The notes: generated from the sequence alone by a model not told the origin. Counted from the first letter of the stretch, positions 45,444 to 55,834 are shown. The stretch: 64,000 nucleotides of DNA from Agarilytica sp033852165 (GCA_033852165.1 JAWSUZ010000020.1:1-64000), one strand, 5' to 3'. Translations and numbers: made by a program.

Positions 45444-46721
45444 ATGAGTAAAAACGATTACGATATCATCATATTTGGCGCCAGTAGTTTTGTGGGGGAA
45501 ATTCTTACAAAAGAGTTTACTAGTATATTGGAAGCATCCTCAAGCCTTCGTTGGGCTATTGCGGGTCGCTCCAGTGACAAACTCAGCGCACTCCTCAATC
45601 AGCTTGGTCTCGATATAGAAAATGAAAGACGACCTGATATTCTTGTTGCTGACTCCCTCGACTATAAATCTCTCGTAACTATGTGTCGGCGCACACGGGT
45701 TATTGTGTCTACCGTCGGTCCTTTTGCTTTATACGGTGAAAATTTAGTCCGCGCCTGCGTGGAAGAGGGCATCGATTATTGTGACATAACCGGTGAGTCT
45801 CATTGGGTTATTCAGATGATCAGTCGCTACCAAACTCGTGCGGTAGAAACAGGGGCACGCATCGTCCATAGCTGTGGTTTTGACTCCATACCATCGGATC
45901 TTGGTGTCTATTATTTACAAAACCAGGCTAAGCAGAAATACGGCCATAATTGCCAGGAAATCAATACGCGTGTCGTTAAATTAAAAGGCCGGTTGTCCGG
46001 TGGCACTTACGCCAGCCTAATGAACATCGGAAAAGACTTATCCGAAAACCCCGCTGTTCGCAAAGCAATCGCAAGCCCTTATTGTTTTTGCCCCAGTGAC
46101 CATCCTTTTTCTATTAGGCAAACTGTCCATCGTAATATCTCTTTTGATCCTTTGACCAACGCTTGGATCGCTCCATTTATTATGGAGGGCATCAATGTAC
46201 GAACGGTCCATCGCTCAAATATACTGCTCGGAATGCCATACGGCGACTCCTTTCGCTACGATGAAGCCCTCGTCACCGGAAAGGGTCGTAAAGGACGAAA
46301 ACGAGGCAGTCGTATGGCGATAGGGCTTTGGTTATTAATGTTCTGCACAACAATACCGTTGTTACGTAGTATCTTGGAAAAGTGGTTTTTACCAAAGCCA
46401 GGTGAAGGCCCAAGTCTCGAAGAGCAGGAAAATGGCGAATTTTGCTTCGTATTATTCGGTGATGTCCGAGGCTACGGCAAAATACGATGTAAAGTCTCAG
46501 GCGATCAAGACCCTGGTTATGGCTCAACAGCTAAGATGCTGGCACAGGTAGCTTTATGCTTAGCTGAAGATATACCCAAAATTTGCTCTGCTGGCTCAGG
46601 CGAAGTAAACGGAACTGGCGGGGGCTTTTGGACGCCGGCATCCCTATTGGGAAACCATCTCATAGAGCGCTTAATAAACAATGCCGGGTTAACGTTCTCT
46701 ATAATAGAAGAGGACCAGTGA
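45444..46721 (+). CDS. Saccharopine-dehydrogenase-like NAD(P)-binding protein
   Basis: 425 residues. N-terminal Rossmann motif IIIFGASSFVGE (about 8-19) and AGRSSDKL, then GPFALYGENLVRAC and YCDITGE, are the marks of the SCCPDH / trans-acting enoyl reductase family (for example mycobacterial Rv2449c-like proteins). A hydrophobic segment near 290-305 may be a membrane anchor. The C-terminal GTGGGFWTPASLLG motif is also conserved. Substrate unknown; possible links to lipid metabolism come from family knowledge only. Confidence 0.85.
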   Translation: MSKNDYDIIIFGASSFVGEILTKEFTSILEASSSLRWAIAGRSSDKLSALLNQLGLDIENERRPDILVADSLDYKSLVTMCRRTRVIVSTVGPFALYGENLVRACVEEGIDYCDITGESHWVIQMISRYQTRAVETGARIVHSCGFDSIPSDLGVYYLQNQAKQKYGHNCQEINTRVVKLKGRLSGGTYASLMNIGKDLSENPAVRKAIASPYCFCPSDHPFSIRQTVHRNISFDPLTNAWIAPFIMEGINVRTVHRSNILLGMPYGDSFRYDEALVTGKGRKGRKRGSRMAIGLWLLMFCTTIPLLRSILEKWFLPKPGEGPSLEEQENGEFCFVLFGDVRGYGKIRCKVSGDQDPGYGSTAKMLAQVALCLAEDIPKICSAGSGEVNGTGGGFWTPASLLGNHLIERLINNAGLTFSIIEEDQ

Positions 46722-46958
46722 GATTACCTAGCCTCCTTGATGTAAACTCAAGAGCGTAGTATTTTTGCCTAACTCGTCGGTGATTCGTGACTCAACTTGT
46801 CTGGTCATTTCGACATCGTTATTTTTGTTCTTAAAACGTACAGTGATACCGATAGTCCGCGCTGTTCTTACAGCAACTATATGGGACTCTCGCCGGGCCA
46901 TTGCCAAAAACGACACTGTACTTACTAAATTTATTTTACGTCCTTTTGGGAGATCACA

Positions 46959-47570
46959 TTGAAGCTAACTCTACTACTAAGCCTTATTGTCTGGGTTAGC
47001 GCGTGCTCTACGATCACAGAACTCAAATCAACGAAGACTTATACGCCAAAAACTCAGCAAAGCGGTGCCGTCAATGTAGTTAGCCGCGCTACCGGGGTTG
47101 AAGGTAATTGGATTGGTCATACCACGGTTGTATTTATCCCTGTCGGCCCGATTCAGGCCCAAGGTGATACCAGCACAAATATTATGAAAAGCATTCGTAA
47201 AGCGCTTCTCGCTGCCGGCTATAATTCCAAAGGTCAATCAACGTTTAATTCAACAGAGGCCGGTTATCTGCACGCCCACGTTGAAGAGATAAAATTCGGT
47301 AACTTTCTATTTTCAACCTGGGGAAGCATCACACTTCAACTGACACTGGAAACAAGAGAAGGTGAAATCCTTTGGGAAAGAAGAATTCGCAGCTCTGTAA
47401 ATGCTATAAACAATTATAACCGAACTGCAAAAATCACGATGAATCGTTTAGTTAAAGATATTACGCGAAAATTTGTTAAAAAAGATTTTTTCACCGCGAC
47501 TCAACGGATTAGGCGGCACAGTGATTTTCTAAAAGAAAACTCAACAGAAGTTATTTCACCCAATTCATAA
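46959..47570 (+). CDS. Lipoprotein of unknown function
   Basis: 203 residues, TTG start with GGGAG seven bases upstream. The signal peptide ends in the lipobox VSAC (Cys at about 16). The mature domain alternates strands and helices and includes VVSRATGVEGNWIG and a segment LQLTLETREGEILWERR typical of small outer-membrane lipoproteins of the DUF4136/YajG-like kind. No closer family was recognised. It stands alone between two non-coding regions. Confidence 0.65.
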   Translation: MKLTLLLSLIVWVSACSTITELKSTKTYTPKTQQSGAVNVVSRATGVEGNWIGHTTVVFIPVGPIQAQGDTSTNIMKSIRKALLAAGYNSKGQSTFNSTEAGYLHAHVEEIKFGNFLFSTWGSITLQLTLETREGEILWERRIRSSVNAINNYNRTAKITMNRLVKDITRKFVKKDFFTATQRIRRHSDFLKENSTEVISPNS

Positions 47571-48188
47571 TCGTTGAATAAACAATCACCACCCATAGGC
47601 AAGTATCTACCGCAGGCCTCATTATGGGAAACATAAACTGGAACAACCCTTAGTGTGAGTTAATTTTCTAAACTATCGATAATTAACTTTTCATACTCCC
47701 GTTTTTTTATAAAAAGTAAAAATTCGCTCTACATTTACCATTACCTCAGTTAAATATTCCATCCTATTCAGTGCATGGAAACGAACTGATTGTAGTTTTG
47801 CTAAATTTTGAGGTGCGAAAGACGTCGGCGCTTGTGAATGGCGAAAAAGATAGGTTATTGCTAAAAGGAATATATCAACTATTCCTGTCTCTTTTAGTCT
47901 AGCTCATATCAATACGCTTTGCATAGCGCATTAAAAAACCTTCATATTTTCAATGAATTAGCTCAGAAACAGCATGTAATACCTTAAATTACTTTTGGGT
48001 ATTAAAATTGATGCCTAAAAAATATTTTGGGAAATGCTATTTACAAGCCTCATGTAAACTGTAATAGTTTTGTTATCAGAACCTTTAAACACACTTAAAT
48101 TATCAAGGAGGCATAAGCATCTCACCACCTTTCATGGTTACTTAATATTTTATGAGTAACCGATCTTATGAAAAAAGCGGAGAAGATT
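47571..48188. other. AT-rich 618-base region before the PhoH gene
   Basis: No gene is supported. Near its right end a perfect AAGGAGG (48105-48111) stands seven bases before ATC (48119), which opens a nine-codon frame (including stop) ending at 48145. A hairpin (GGTTACT/AGTAACC, about 48136-48161) follows. This may be a leader of the PhoH gene. Confidence 0.4.
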
Positions 48189-49004
48189 ATGGCGAGAAAG
48201 TCTCGAGCTAAGCAAAACAACTATGCGTCACGTGAGTTTGACAATAAACAAAACAGACGCAGCAGAAACAACCCTTCAAAAAAACGTAACAAAGAAAGTG
48301 CAGAAATAGTTGAGCTTAATGCTCACATTCAAAACGTCGATACGGCCTACTCACCTCGACAAGATAAGTCACCCCTAAAACCCCGCACTGCAGCGCAAAA
48401 GCGTTATATCTCAGCAATCAACAATCACTTGCTCACATTTGGTATTGGACCTGCCGGTACCGGTAAAAGTTATTGTGCTGGAGCATTGGCTGCCGACGCC
48501 CTCGAAAGCGGAACCATCGAGCGTATAATTTTAACGCGACCCGCCGTTGAAGCAGGAGAAAGCTTAGGATTTTTGCCCGGTGATGTCGACGAAAAATTCT
48601 CGGTTTATATAGATGCTTTTCGCGATATTCTAAATGAGCGTCTCGGAGCCGGAACCGTTAACTATTGCTTGCGGCATGGCCGTATCATCGCTGCTCCTTT
48701 AGCATTTATGCGCGGAAAAACATTTCAAGAAGACACCTTTGTTATTCTGGATGAAGCCCAAAATACTTCTCCTGAACAAATGAAGATGTTCCTCACACGT
48801 ATTGGCGAGAACTGTAAAGTTGTCGTTAACGGGGACATAAGACAAAGTGATCTTCGCGGACCAAACGGTCTCGCAGATGCGGTAGATCGTGTGGTAGGTC
48901 TTCCTGGTGTTTATGTGCATGAATTTGCGCGCGAAGATATCGTGCGTAGCGGGCTCGTAAAAGATCTGATCGATCGCTATGAACTAGAAGAGTACGCTTC
49001 TTAG
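48189..49004 (+). CDS. PhoH-family ATPase
   Basis: 271 residues from ATG 48189 (GGAG six bases upstream); ATG 48168 is possible. A basic, Asn/Arg-rich N-terminus (about 1-60) precedes the PhoH domain with Walker A GPAGTGKSY (about 91-99) and Walker B FVILDEAQN. It is shorter than PhoH/YbeZ and lacks the N-terminal PIN domain of PhoH2. Members are predicted RNA-linked ATPases; the basic tail would suit RNA binding. The E. coli-type ybeZ-ybeY linkage is absent. Confidence 0.88.
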   Translation: MARKSRAKQNNYASREFDNKQNRRSRNNPSKKRNKESAEIVELNAHIQNVDTAYSPRQDKSPLKPRTAAQKRYISAINNHLLTFGIGPAGTGKSYCAGALAADALESGTIERIILTRPAVEAGESLGFLPGDVDEKFSVYIDAFRDILNERLGAGTVNYCLRHGRIIAAPLAFMRGKTFQEDTFVILDEAQNTSPEQMKMFLTRIGENCKVVVNGDIRQSDLRGPNGLADAVDRVVGLPGVYVHEFAREDIVRSGLVKDLIDRYELEEYAS

Positions 49005-49197
49005 CGTACTCTTCATCCCGCACTACATTGCACATCACAGTTTTGTATGTTTATTGACCGCGTTCAATTTATGGGTCGAGCCTAGCACCTAACTGGTGCT
49101 ATACCCTCTCGGCTTTTGAAATTCATAGATCCCTAGATATACGACAAACTACACGCTAGACTGAAGACAAATTAATAATCTAGGGTGTTGTCTTCCT

Positions 49198-50679
49198 ATG
49201 GACGACGATAAAAAAAATACTACCGAACCTACACGGGCAGCACCAACTCGCCTGAGCAATCATGATGATGAAACCCTGGTTTCATCCACACAAAGTGTAG
49301 ACCCCTCCGGTACGACTTTTGTTTCCACACCAGGTCCAGACAATAACGCGACACAGCTGTCTGCATCCGATATGGATACGGTATATTCCGATGCACCTAT
49401 TACAAAAATTGAACGCATGGAACGTACGCTTCGTCCTCAGCATGGCTCTGTACAAAGAGAGATTGGCGTCGGCAGTGTTATTCGCGAACGCTTTATTCTA
49501 CATGAGGTATTAGGCCGTGGCGGTATGGGTGCCGTTTACAGAGCATTAGATTTAATTAAGGAAGAAGCAGAAGACGATAACCCTTATGTTGCCATCAAGC
49601 TACTGACCGGAAGTTTTAAAGACCACCCTCAAGCTTTTGTCACTTTGCAGCGTGAAGCAAAAAAGACTCAGGAGCTGGCACACCCCAATATCGTCACTGT
49701 TTATGATTTTGATCGTGAAGACGACGTGGTTTACCTCACCATGGAGCAGCTTACAGGCGCTCCTCTTATCGATGTCATTCGCGGTAAAACCGACCGAGTT
49801 TTAGACTACAAACAAAAGCTCGATATTATTCAGCAAATAGCAAAGGGACTAGCCTACGCGCACACAAAAGGGATTGTGCATTCAGACCTGAAACCCGCTA
49901 ACTTATTTTTTACCGACGATGATATTTTAAAGGTATTGGATTTCGGTATTGCTCGTGCGGTCAACACGGAGTTATACCAAGACAGTTTTGATGCTGGTGA
50001 ACTGGGTGCAATGACCATGACTTATGCCAGCCCTGAAATGATCCGTTTTGAGCCGCCGCACCCCAGTGATGACATCTACGCTCTTGGTATTATTATTTGT
50101 GAGCTATTAATGGATGGCGTTCATCCGTTTGAACGAAAAGATGCTAAAACTGCGTTCGAAGAAAATTGCCACCCTAAAATTCCTAAAATCAATAACCCTT
50201 TTTTAAAGAAGGTCATTCGGCAAACACTAGCCCTCGAACGGAAAGATCGTATTGCAGATGCGAATGTATTTTTAAAGAAGTTTACCAACGCTACAGCTGC
50301 ACCAAAGCGAATCGTCTCAGCTATCGCAATTGCTTTTATCGCTATCGTCGCTAATTTCTTTTATATCCAAACCATCGACGTTGAAGCAATTCCATTTGAC
50401 ACGCTAAGCGAAGAACAACAATCTCAGTTTCATGCTTTTATAGACCAAGGCAATACCGCTTTGAAATTTAAAGACCTGCAAGAAGCGGTTGTTAAATTTA
50501 ATTCCGCTTATGAGATTCATACCTCACACGATGACATTGAGGAATCTAGAAAAAAGATCGTCAAAATATTTAAAGATAATCTGACTCGGGCAACCGATGA
50601 AAAATCAAAAGAGTTTTTTGAATCTCAATTTAATGATCTTCGGTTGTATCCAGTGTTTGCAGAGCTAGAGGCTCTATAA
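49198..50679 (+). CDS. Ser/Thr protein kinase with non-RD catalytic loop and one membrane helix
   Basis: 493 residues. A Thr/Ser/Asp-rich disordered N-terminus (about 1-95) is followed by the kinase domain (about 98-365) with LGRGGMGAVYRA, VAIKLL lysine, HSDLKPANLFF, DFGIAR and SPEM. The catalytic loop has Ser in place of the usual Arg (HSD, not HRD), so activation-loop control may be relaxed. A membrane helix (about 376-396) leads to a helical C-terminal part (about 410-493), predicted periplasmic. It converges with the surface-protein operon. A second kinase of this general type lies at 40764. Confidence 0.9.
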   Translation: MDDDKKNTTEPTRAAPTRLSNHDDETLVSSTQSVDPSGTTFVSTPGPDNNATQLSASDMDTVYSDAPITKIERMERTLRPQHGSVQREIGVGSVIRERFILHEVLGRGGMGAVYRALDLIKEEAEDDNPYVAIKLLTGSFKDHPQAFVTLQREAKKTQELAHPNIVTVYDFDREDDVVYLTMEQLTGAPLIDVIRGKTDRVLDYKQKLDIIQQIAKGLAYAHTKGIVHSDLKPANLFFTDDDILKVLDFGIARAVNTELYQDSFDAGELGAMTMTYASPEMIRFEPPHPSDDIYALGIIICELLMDGVHPFERKDAKTAFEENCHPKIPKINNPFLKKVIRQTLALERKDRIADANVFLKKFTNATAAPKRIVSAIAIAFIAIVANFFYIQTIDVEAIPFDTLSEEQQSQFHAFIDQGNTALKFKDLQEAVVKFNSAYEIHTSHDDIEESRKKIVKIFKDNLTRATDEKSKEFFESQFNDLRLYPVFAELEAL

Positions 50680-50711
50680 AGGTCTCTATCCTGATAAAAA
50701 TATAGCCTTAG

Positions 50712-50732
50712 ACACCTATATCTTATAGGTGT
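50712..50732. terminator. Stem between the kinase gene and the surface operon
   Basis: ACACCTATA and TATAGGTGT pair perfectly around a three-base loop. Only a short T-run follows. It lies in the convergent space and may terminate both transcripts. Confidence 0.5.
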
Positions 50733-50774
50733 TTGAGCGATCTAACGAACTACATTCAGAGGATAAATGCTGTA

Positions 50775-53700
50775 CTAATTATCCTGAGCACCTTCTTCAA
50801 TCCAACGTAATATAGACAAGCCATCTTCATTTAAGTCCGATATCTCATCGGGTGAGCCTGCTGTATTACACAAACGATTACCACCTGGGTGATCACCAAA
50901 AGCATCGCAGGCATTTTGGAAAATAATTGCCGTCAGTAATTCTGTTGTCGTCGTCGGTTCTGCCAAGGTGATTTCAGCTGAACCATAAGGTGCAACCTGT
51001 ATATTGGTTGCCACTAGACGTAAGTTATCAATTTCCAACCAATTCGGTGCATCATCACGTGTGCCAGCATGACATTCCGCACAGCCATCGCTCACACCAG
51101 ATCGCATGAAAACACCATCTCCAGAACTTAAAGATGTGTAAGTTTGGTTAGGACTAACCGTGACAACCACCGTTCCTCTATTGGTTCTTTCCGATAATGA
51201 ATCATCTTGTACGGTATAGGCAAAGCTATCTTGCCCAACAAGAAATCGACCAGGGGTATAGGAAACAACACCGGCATTATCAACTGTTACAGTCGAACCA
51301 GATTGAGTTGGTACGCCAACCTCAACAGTCTGTAAATTAAGCCCACCTGAGACGGTATCGTTCGTGGATGGATCTAAGCATGGCGCACTGCCAAATGTTT
51401 GTGGAAATGAACTTTGAGTTAAATAATTTTTCGCCGTAACAGCGCAAGTATCTGGGCCGATAATTTCTGGGCCATCGATCGTATTAATTGTAACGGTGAC
51501 GGACCCAGGTGTTGAAGTTTCGCCGAAACTATCGGTTAGCGTAAAGCTAAATTCCCCGTCACCTTGGAAGAAAGCAGACGTCGACGTAAATTGTATAAGA
51601 CCGCTGGTCATGTTCGTCACCGTTGCGGTACCGTTGGTTACTGAACCGGTTACGGCTAGAACAGGAACCCCGCCTTCTCTTATATCACCGAATACTGATC
51701 GACAGCCTACGCTATCAGGCGACAAGCCTGCACACAGACTTTCAAAGATATTAACACTCACCGATTCACCTTCGTTCACAGCAGGGGAGGGTACTCCACT
51801 CGCTAAAGGCGTATTGTCGTTAACACTAATCGAACGTCGAAGTGTCTGAGACACGAGAGCATCAGCGGTATTAATCGCAATAAACGTAATTTCGGAATTA
51901 GTTCCGGGGTCTTCAGCGGTGTACTCGTATTTATCCGTATCGCTCACAAAGCTACCATTTAAATTCCATTCATAGGTATTCGTAAATCGGCTGTCGTTTG
52001 CGTCAAATAATATGCTGCCATCAAAGTCCACTGAGACATCTGACGATAACTCAGCATTAGCCGAAGGGCTCACATTGGCAACTGGGTAGCCGGGTAGGCG
52101 ACCAATGGCCACATCATTGTTAGGATTATTGTCTGAGTTAAGGTGATTACGGAGCGTCTCAGCAGGGGAGGTGTAACCGTAAAAACTAACCCAAAATCGG
52201 TCCATGGTTAATCGCGAGAGTGGCATTGCCCCTTGCTCAAAAACATAAGAAACCAATCGATCGTTGTTCACAAACTCTCTGTATGAATCGAAATTTTTCG
52301 TTGGGCTTGCAACCTGGGCATGGCAGATTCGGCAGTTCCGAACAAACACATCGTGATACAGCTCCTCTTGACCTTCCCACCCTGCCTGAACGTAACGGCC
52401 ATCAAACGGGTTATTCGGTAGGGTAGAAATCGCAGATTTAAGTTCAAGTAAATCAGTTATACTCAGAGGCGTTTCTTCACTGCCGAAATTTAAGGGCTCA
52501 ATTGTCGCTTTATTTCCATACCAACCCTGGACCATCTTAATCGGGATTTCAAAACGCTTAAGGTTGTTAATATCGTGGGTAAACGTATCCAGAATTATTT
52601 GATTCTGTTGACGAAATTCATCTTGCTGCGCTTGCCGACTAAAGTTGGCTGTAATCTCCGGCGCGATTTCTGTTGGATCATAAATCGGATCAATGAAATC
52701 GTCGTTATCACTTTCGGTAAACAAAAAGGCGTCTAGGTCCCAGGGAATAAAGCTGGAATTTAAATCGGCAGCTGTTGCATCAATGTCGGCCAAGTTCATG
52801 GCATTGAACTGGTCAGAATTTGTATCACCGTAATGGCAGGCCACGCATACGCCAGGCAATATACGTTCGCCGCGCCCATCAAAGTTCATACTGTTGGTTC
52901 GTACGTACTCACCTGTTGTTTCATCTGGAACGAAGGAAAAGAACTTAACGATTTTTTTACCGGTGGCATCATCCGTAAAAGTGCCATCGCCGCAATTACC
53001 TGTGGGCGCGGCACTGTATTCCATGGCAACGACGGCAAATTCGTTTCGACCCGAAAATATATTTTCCAGGGAGGGGTAGTTGGTTACATAGGTATAGACA
53101 TTATTATTTGCATCGCGACGGACATACATATCGCGTCCGAAATTGAGATCGTAGTTATTGACGTATGAGGTGTGCACTACGGATTCTGGATAGGCGTTAA
53201 ATCCCGTATATTCGATCCATTCGGCTAAAGTATCTGAATAACCCGCTGGATCAATACAGTCATAATAGTTATTTGCCGTGCGCCGAGATTCGACTAACAG
53301 ATTTTGCCTTAACCATTCATCGGAAAATTGTAAGGTATTCGTATCGCGCGTGAGTCCCGTTTCACTGAGCAATTCAAAACTGGTTTCGCTTTCGACAGCC
53401 AAATACATTTGTATGTCTCCGCTGCCCTGTGGAGTCAGTTGTAGGTCGATGGTCAAAAATGCAGTTTCTACATTTTCCAATTCTAAACGTGATGAACGTG
53501 CATCACCCTTAAAGTTGAGGTTAATGTCATCGGTATCCAGTAAGGGAATTTCTATTTTGTAGTAGGCATTGTGCTGATCCGTTAGCGCTGGCGCTACTCC
53601 TTGAACCACTTCGCCAGAATAGATCTCGGTCTCTAATGCGAGCGTATGACTGTTACCCAAGCGATCTGTCCACTCAGCAGTCGTTCTGTACTCTAGGGAA

Positions 53701-54221
53701 AAAGGAATATCGGTTAATACATTTTCACCGGTAGGAGCCGCTACGATAAGAATAAATCGCTCATCAACACGAGGGTTTAATAGAAATTGATCCGCGTCGT
53801 AGGCCGGTTTTACTAGTACAGAAACGGTATCTGTTGCTGTAACGCCATCGGCATCGGTAACTTGCAATTCAAAATCCAGCTGAACGCCATCTTCATTGGT
53901 CAGCGGTACTTTGGGTGCTGTAAACGCGACAGAATTACTAGTACGTTCATATAGGTCTAGGTCGTAACCTGTAGTATCCACTTGCCGCCATGAAAAGCTC
54001 AGCAAGGGATCGTCTAAGCCATCGCTGTTAAAACCGGAAAGTAATACTTCTTTACCAGAACGAACTTCAATCACGCCTTCGGTTTCGACGCCAGCACCAA
54101 AGACTTCCGCTTTCGCTTCCGGTGCGACATCCGATTGATTACCAACGCCACCTCCACCACAGTTTATGAATAATGCGGAGACGAAAACTATCACAACACT
54201 TTTAACCAATGCTTTGATCAT
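50775..54221 (-). CDS. Lipoprotein with Ig/cadherin-like domains and three CxxCH haem motifs
   Basis: 1148 residues from ATG 54221 (ATG 54254 possible). The signal ends in FINC, a lipobox at about Cys21, followed by a Gly-rich spacer. The N-terminal part (about 40-135) is an Ig-like domain ending TVSVLVKP. The middle holds CVACH (52832-52849) and CRICH (52320-52334), and the C-terminal part holds CAECH (51069-51083), each with the c-type haem-attachment pattern. Between the second and third are cadherin/Ig-type domains (TVTINTIDGPEI, TVVVTVSPN). It is a cell-surface or periplasmic c-type cytochrome-like protein. It is the last gene of a four-gene operon; redox partner unknown. Confidence 0.8.
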   Translation of the reverse strand: MIKALVKSVVIVFVSALFINCGGGGVGNQSDVAPEAKAEVFGAGVETEGVIEVRSGKEVLLSGFNSDGLDDPLLSFSWRQVDTTGYDLDLYERTSNSVAFTAPKVPLTNEDGVQLDFELQVTDADGVTATDTVSVLVKPAYDADQFLLNPRVDERFILIVAAPTGENVLTDIPFSLEYRTTAEWTDRLGNSHTLALETEIYSGEVVQGVAPALTDQHNAYYKIEIPLLDTDDINLNFKGDARSSRLELENVETAFLTIDLQLTPQGSGDIQMYLAVESETSFELLSETGLTRDTNTLQFSDEWLRQNLLVESRRTANNYYDCIDPAGYSDTLAEWIEYTGFNAYPESVVHTSYVNNYDLNFGRDMYVRRDANNNVYTYVTNYPSLENIFSGRNEFAVVAMEYSAAPTGNCGDGTFTDDATGKKIVKFFSFVPDETTGEYVRTNSMNFDGRGERILPGVCVACHYGDTNSDQFNAMNLADIDATAADLNSSFIPWDLDAFLFTESDNDDFIDPIYDPTEIAPEITANFSRQAQQDEFRQQNQIILDTFTHDINNLKRFEIPIKMVQGWYGNKATIEPLNFGSEETPLSITDLLELKSAISTLPNNPFDGRYVQAGWEGQEELYHDVFVRNCRICHAQVASPTKNFDSYREFVNNDRLVSYVFEQGAMPLSRLTMDRFWVSFYGYTSPAETLRNHLNSDNNPNNDVAIGRLPGYPVANVSPSANAELSSDVSVDFDGSILFDANDSRFTNTYEWNLNGSFVSDTDKYEYTAEDPGTNSEITFIAINTADALVSQTLRRSISVNDNTPLASGVPSPAVNEGESVSVNIFESLCAGLSPDSVGCRSVFGDIREGGVPVLAVTGSVTNGTATVTNMTSGLIQFTSTSAFFQGDGEFSFTLTDSFGETSTPGSVTVTINTIDGPEIIGPDTCAVTAKNYLTQSSFPQTFGSAPCLDPSTNDTVSGGLNLQTVEVGVPTQSGSTVTVDNAGVVSYTPGRFLVGQDSFAYTVQDDSLSERTNRGTVVVTVSPNQTYTSLSSGDGVFMRSGVSDGCAECHAGTRDDAPNWLEIDNLRLVATNIQVAPYGSAEITLAEPTTTTELLTAIIFQNACDAFGDHPGGNRLCNTAGSPDEISDLNEDGLSILRWIEEGAQDN

Positions 54222-54296
54222 TACAGAAAACCCTAGAGTTCGCTTTGAACCCATAAACTAAAGCTAAAATTTACATGTTTAGAACTAAGTTGTTCG

Positions 54297-55793
54297 CTAG
54301 AAGGTGTAGCGTAAACCCAAAGAATAAAAATCAATCCTGAAGCCTTCGAGCCCCTGAAGTGTTCGGTAATTCACAAAGCCTTGAATATCACCACCGACAG
54401 AACCACCGTATTCTGTTTGTCGTCCACCACGGATCACGGAAGAAAGGCCTACGGTATAAACACGATATGAACTGTCTAACTCTTCGGTTGGAATATTAAA
54501 CGAGGATTCACCACTGCTGTCTTGTGCATAGTAGGCTTGAATCACGCGCGGCGCATCGTCTGTCTGATTAACAAATTCAACTGTCAAATAGGGAATGAAA
54601 ACACCGAAGGAAGGCGTAAACACGTACTGAAGTTTTGTGCCTATCGTATATTCTGTTGAACTGATGTCTTGGCTTTCTACAACCAGATCAAAAGCATCAT
54701 CATTGATATCATCTTCAACAAATTCATCCACACTGATGTCGCTGTATTTAATATTGACAAATGGCTCTAAACTGGTTTTCTTCCATTGGAAGGTATAACC
54801 GGTTTCAATGAAGAAGGACTTCATATCGGCATCCGTGCTACTCACTGCTACGGTGTCGGTACTTGCAAAATCGGGGTTAAACGAAGGGTAGCGAATGGCT
54901 CTCTCGGTATCAAAGGTCATTTTTTGCCAGCCCAATGAGGAGCTCACGAACCAGGCACCTTTTTGAACCATCAAAAACGGCATGATACTAAAACCGTCCG
55001 ATTCCATTTTACCTTCAACAATACTTAAGCTGCTATTGAAGTCGACTTCTTGATCAGACCAACCTAAAACGGCACCGATAATCCATTGATCGTTTAAGCG
55101 GTAATCCAAACCGAAGGTGATTTGAGAATTTTTAAAGTCAAAGGCATCTTCAAGGTCTGTTGCTTCTCTATCGCCATCACCGAAGTCATAGTTGAGAAAT
55201 CCACCCCATCGACCATAGTCACCATCACCACTGGCGCCACTGCCGAGTATTGAACTGTTACTCGCAAATTCGCCATTGTTGTTACCTGAATAGCCCGCAA
55301 TACCAATGACGTTAAAACCGGAAGCGCCAGCACGAAGCGCGGTTAGTCGTGTCGCAACACTAGAAACCTGACCACCAACAAATTCACTCGACATACTGCC
55401 TTGGGCTGCGTATTCCTCACCAGCCGTCCATCGCAGAGCGAAGCCTAAACCTTCAACATCAGCCCCCAAGCTAAATATGGTTGCACCGTCCCCGGTAATT
55501 TCATTTGCAGAGTGAATGATTTCTCTTACATTCGAGAATAGGGTGTAGGTTTGGCCAGTACACGTTCCGCTACTAGCCCCAGGGTCAACAAGAAAATTAT
55601 CAGCACAACCTTCATTCGCGATTAAACGATTGTAAGTTAGCAATGCAGCAATCGCTGCCTGCGTTTCCAGTTCATTAAATCGATTATCATCAATCAGTTG
55701 CTGCAAGTCTGCCTGCGCTGTTCCAGCCAAAATAAACAGGCCCGAGAGACAGACCCCACGTAGTACTATTTTTTTACAACCCGCGAATAACAT
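54297..55793 (-). CDS. Autotransporter-type outer-membrane barrel protein
   Basis: 498 residues. Signal peptide about 1-28 (AQA cleavage). A short helical start (about 30-60) and a passenger of only about 170 residues precede a C-terminal beta-barrel (about 215-498) of the autotransporter type, ending in LGLRYTF. Strands such as QITFGLDYRLNDQWIIGAVL and FFIETGYTFQWKK are typical. With so short a passenger, it may display a small domain or act as a channel for another operon product. Spacings of about 41 and 42-75 bases to its neighbours indicate one transcript. Confidence 0.85.
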   Translation of the reverse strand: MLFAGCKKIVLRGVCLSGLFILAGTAQADLQQLIDDNRFNELETQAAIAALLTYNRLIANEGCADNFLVDPGASSGTCTGQTYTLFSNVREIIHSANEITGDGATIFSLGADVEGLGFALRWTAGEEYAAQGSMSSEFVGGQVSSVATRLTALRAGASGFNVIGIAGYSGNNNGEFASNSSILGSGASGDGDYGRWGGFLNYDFGDGDREATDLEDAFDFKNSQITFGLDYRLNDQWIIGAVLGWSDQEVDFNSSLSIVEGKMESDGFSIMPFLMVQKGAWFVSSSLGWQKMTFDTERAIRYPSFNPDFASTDTVAVSSTDADMKSFFIETGYTFQWKKTSLEPFVNIKYSDISVDEFVEDDINDDAFDLVVESQDISSTEYTIGTKLQYVFTPSFGVFIPYLTVEFVNQTDDAPRVIQAYYAQDSSGESSFNIPTEELDSSYRVYTVGLSSVIRGGRQTEYGGSVGGDIQGFVNYRTLQGLEGFRIDFYSLGLRYTF

Positions 55794-55834
55794 TCACAAT
55801 TCCCCAATATTTCTAACGGCTGACGAGGTTCTAT

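Noticed and set aside
46728..46962. Short frames on both strands between the saccharopine-dehydrogenase-like gene and the lipoprotein gene
   Set aside because: Neither has a good ribosome site or known domain; the region probably holds the lipoprotein promoter.
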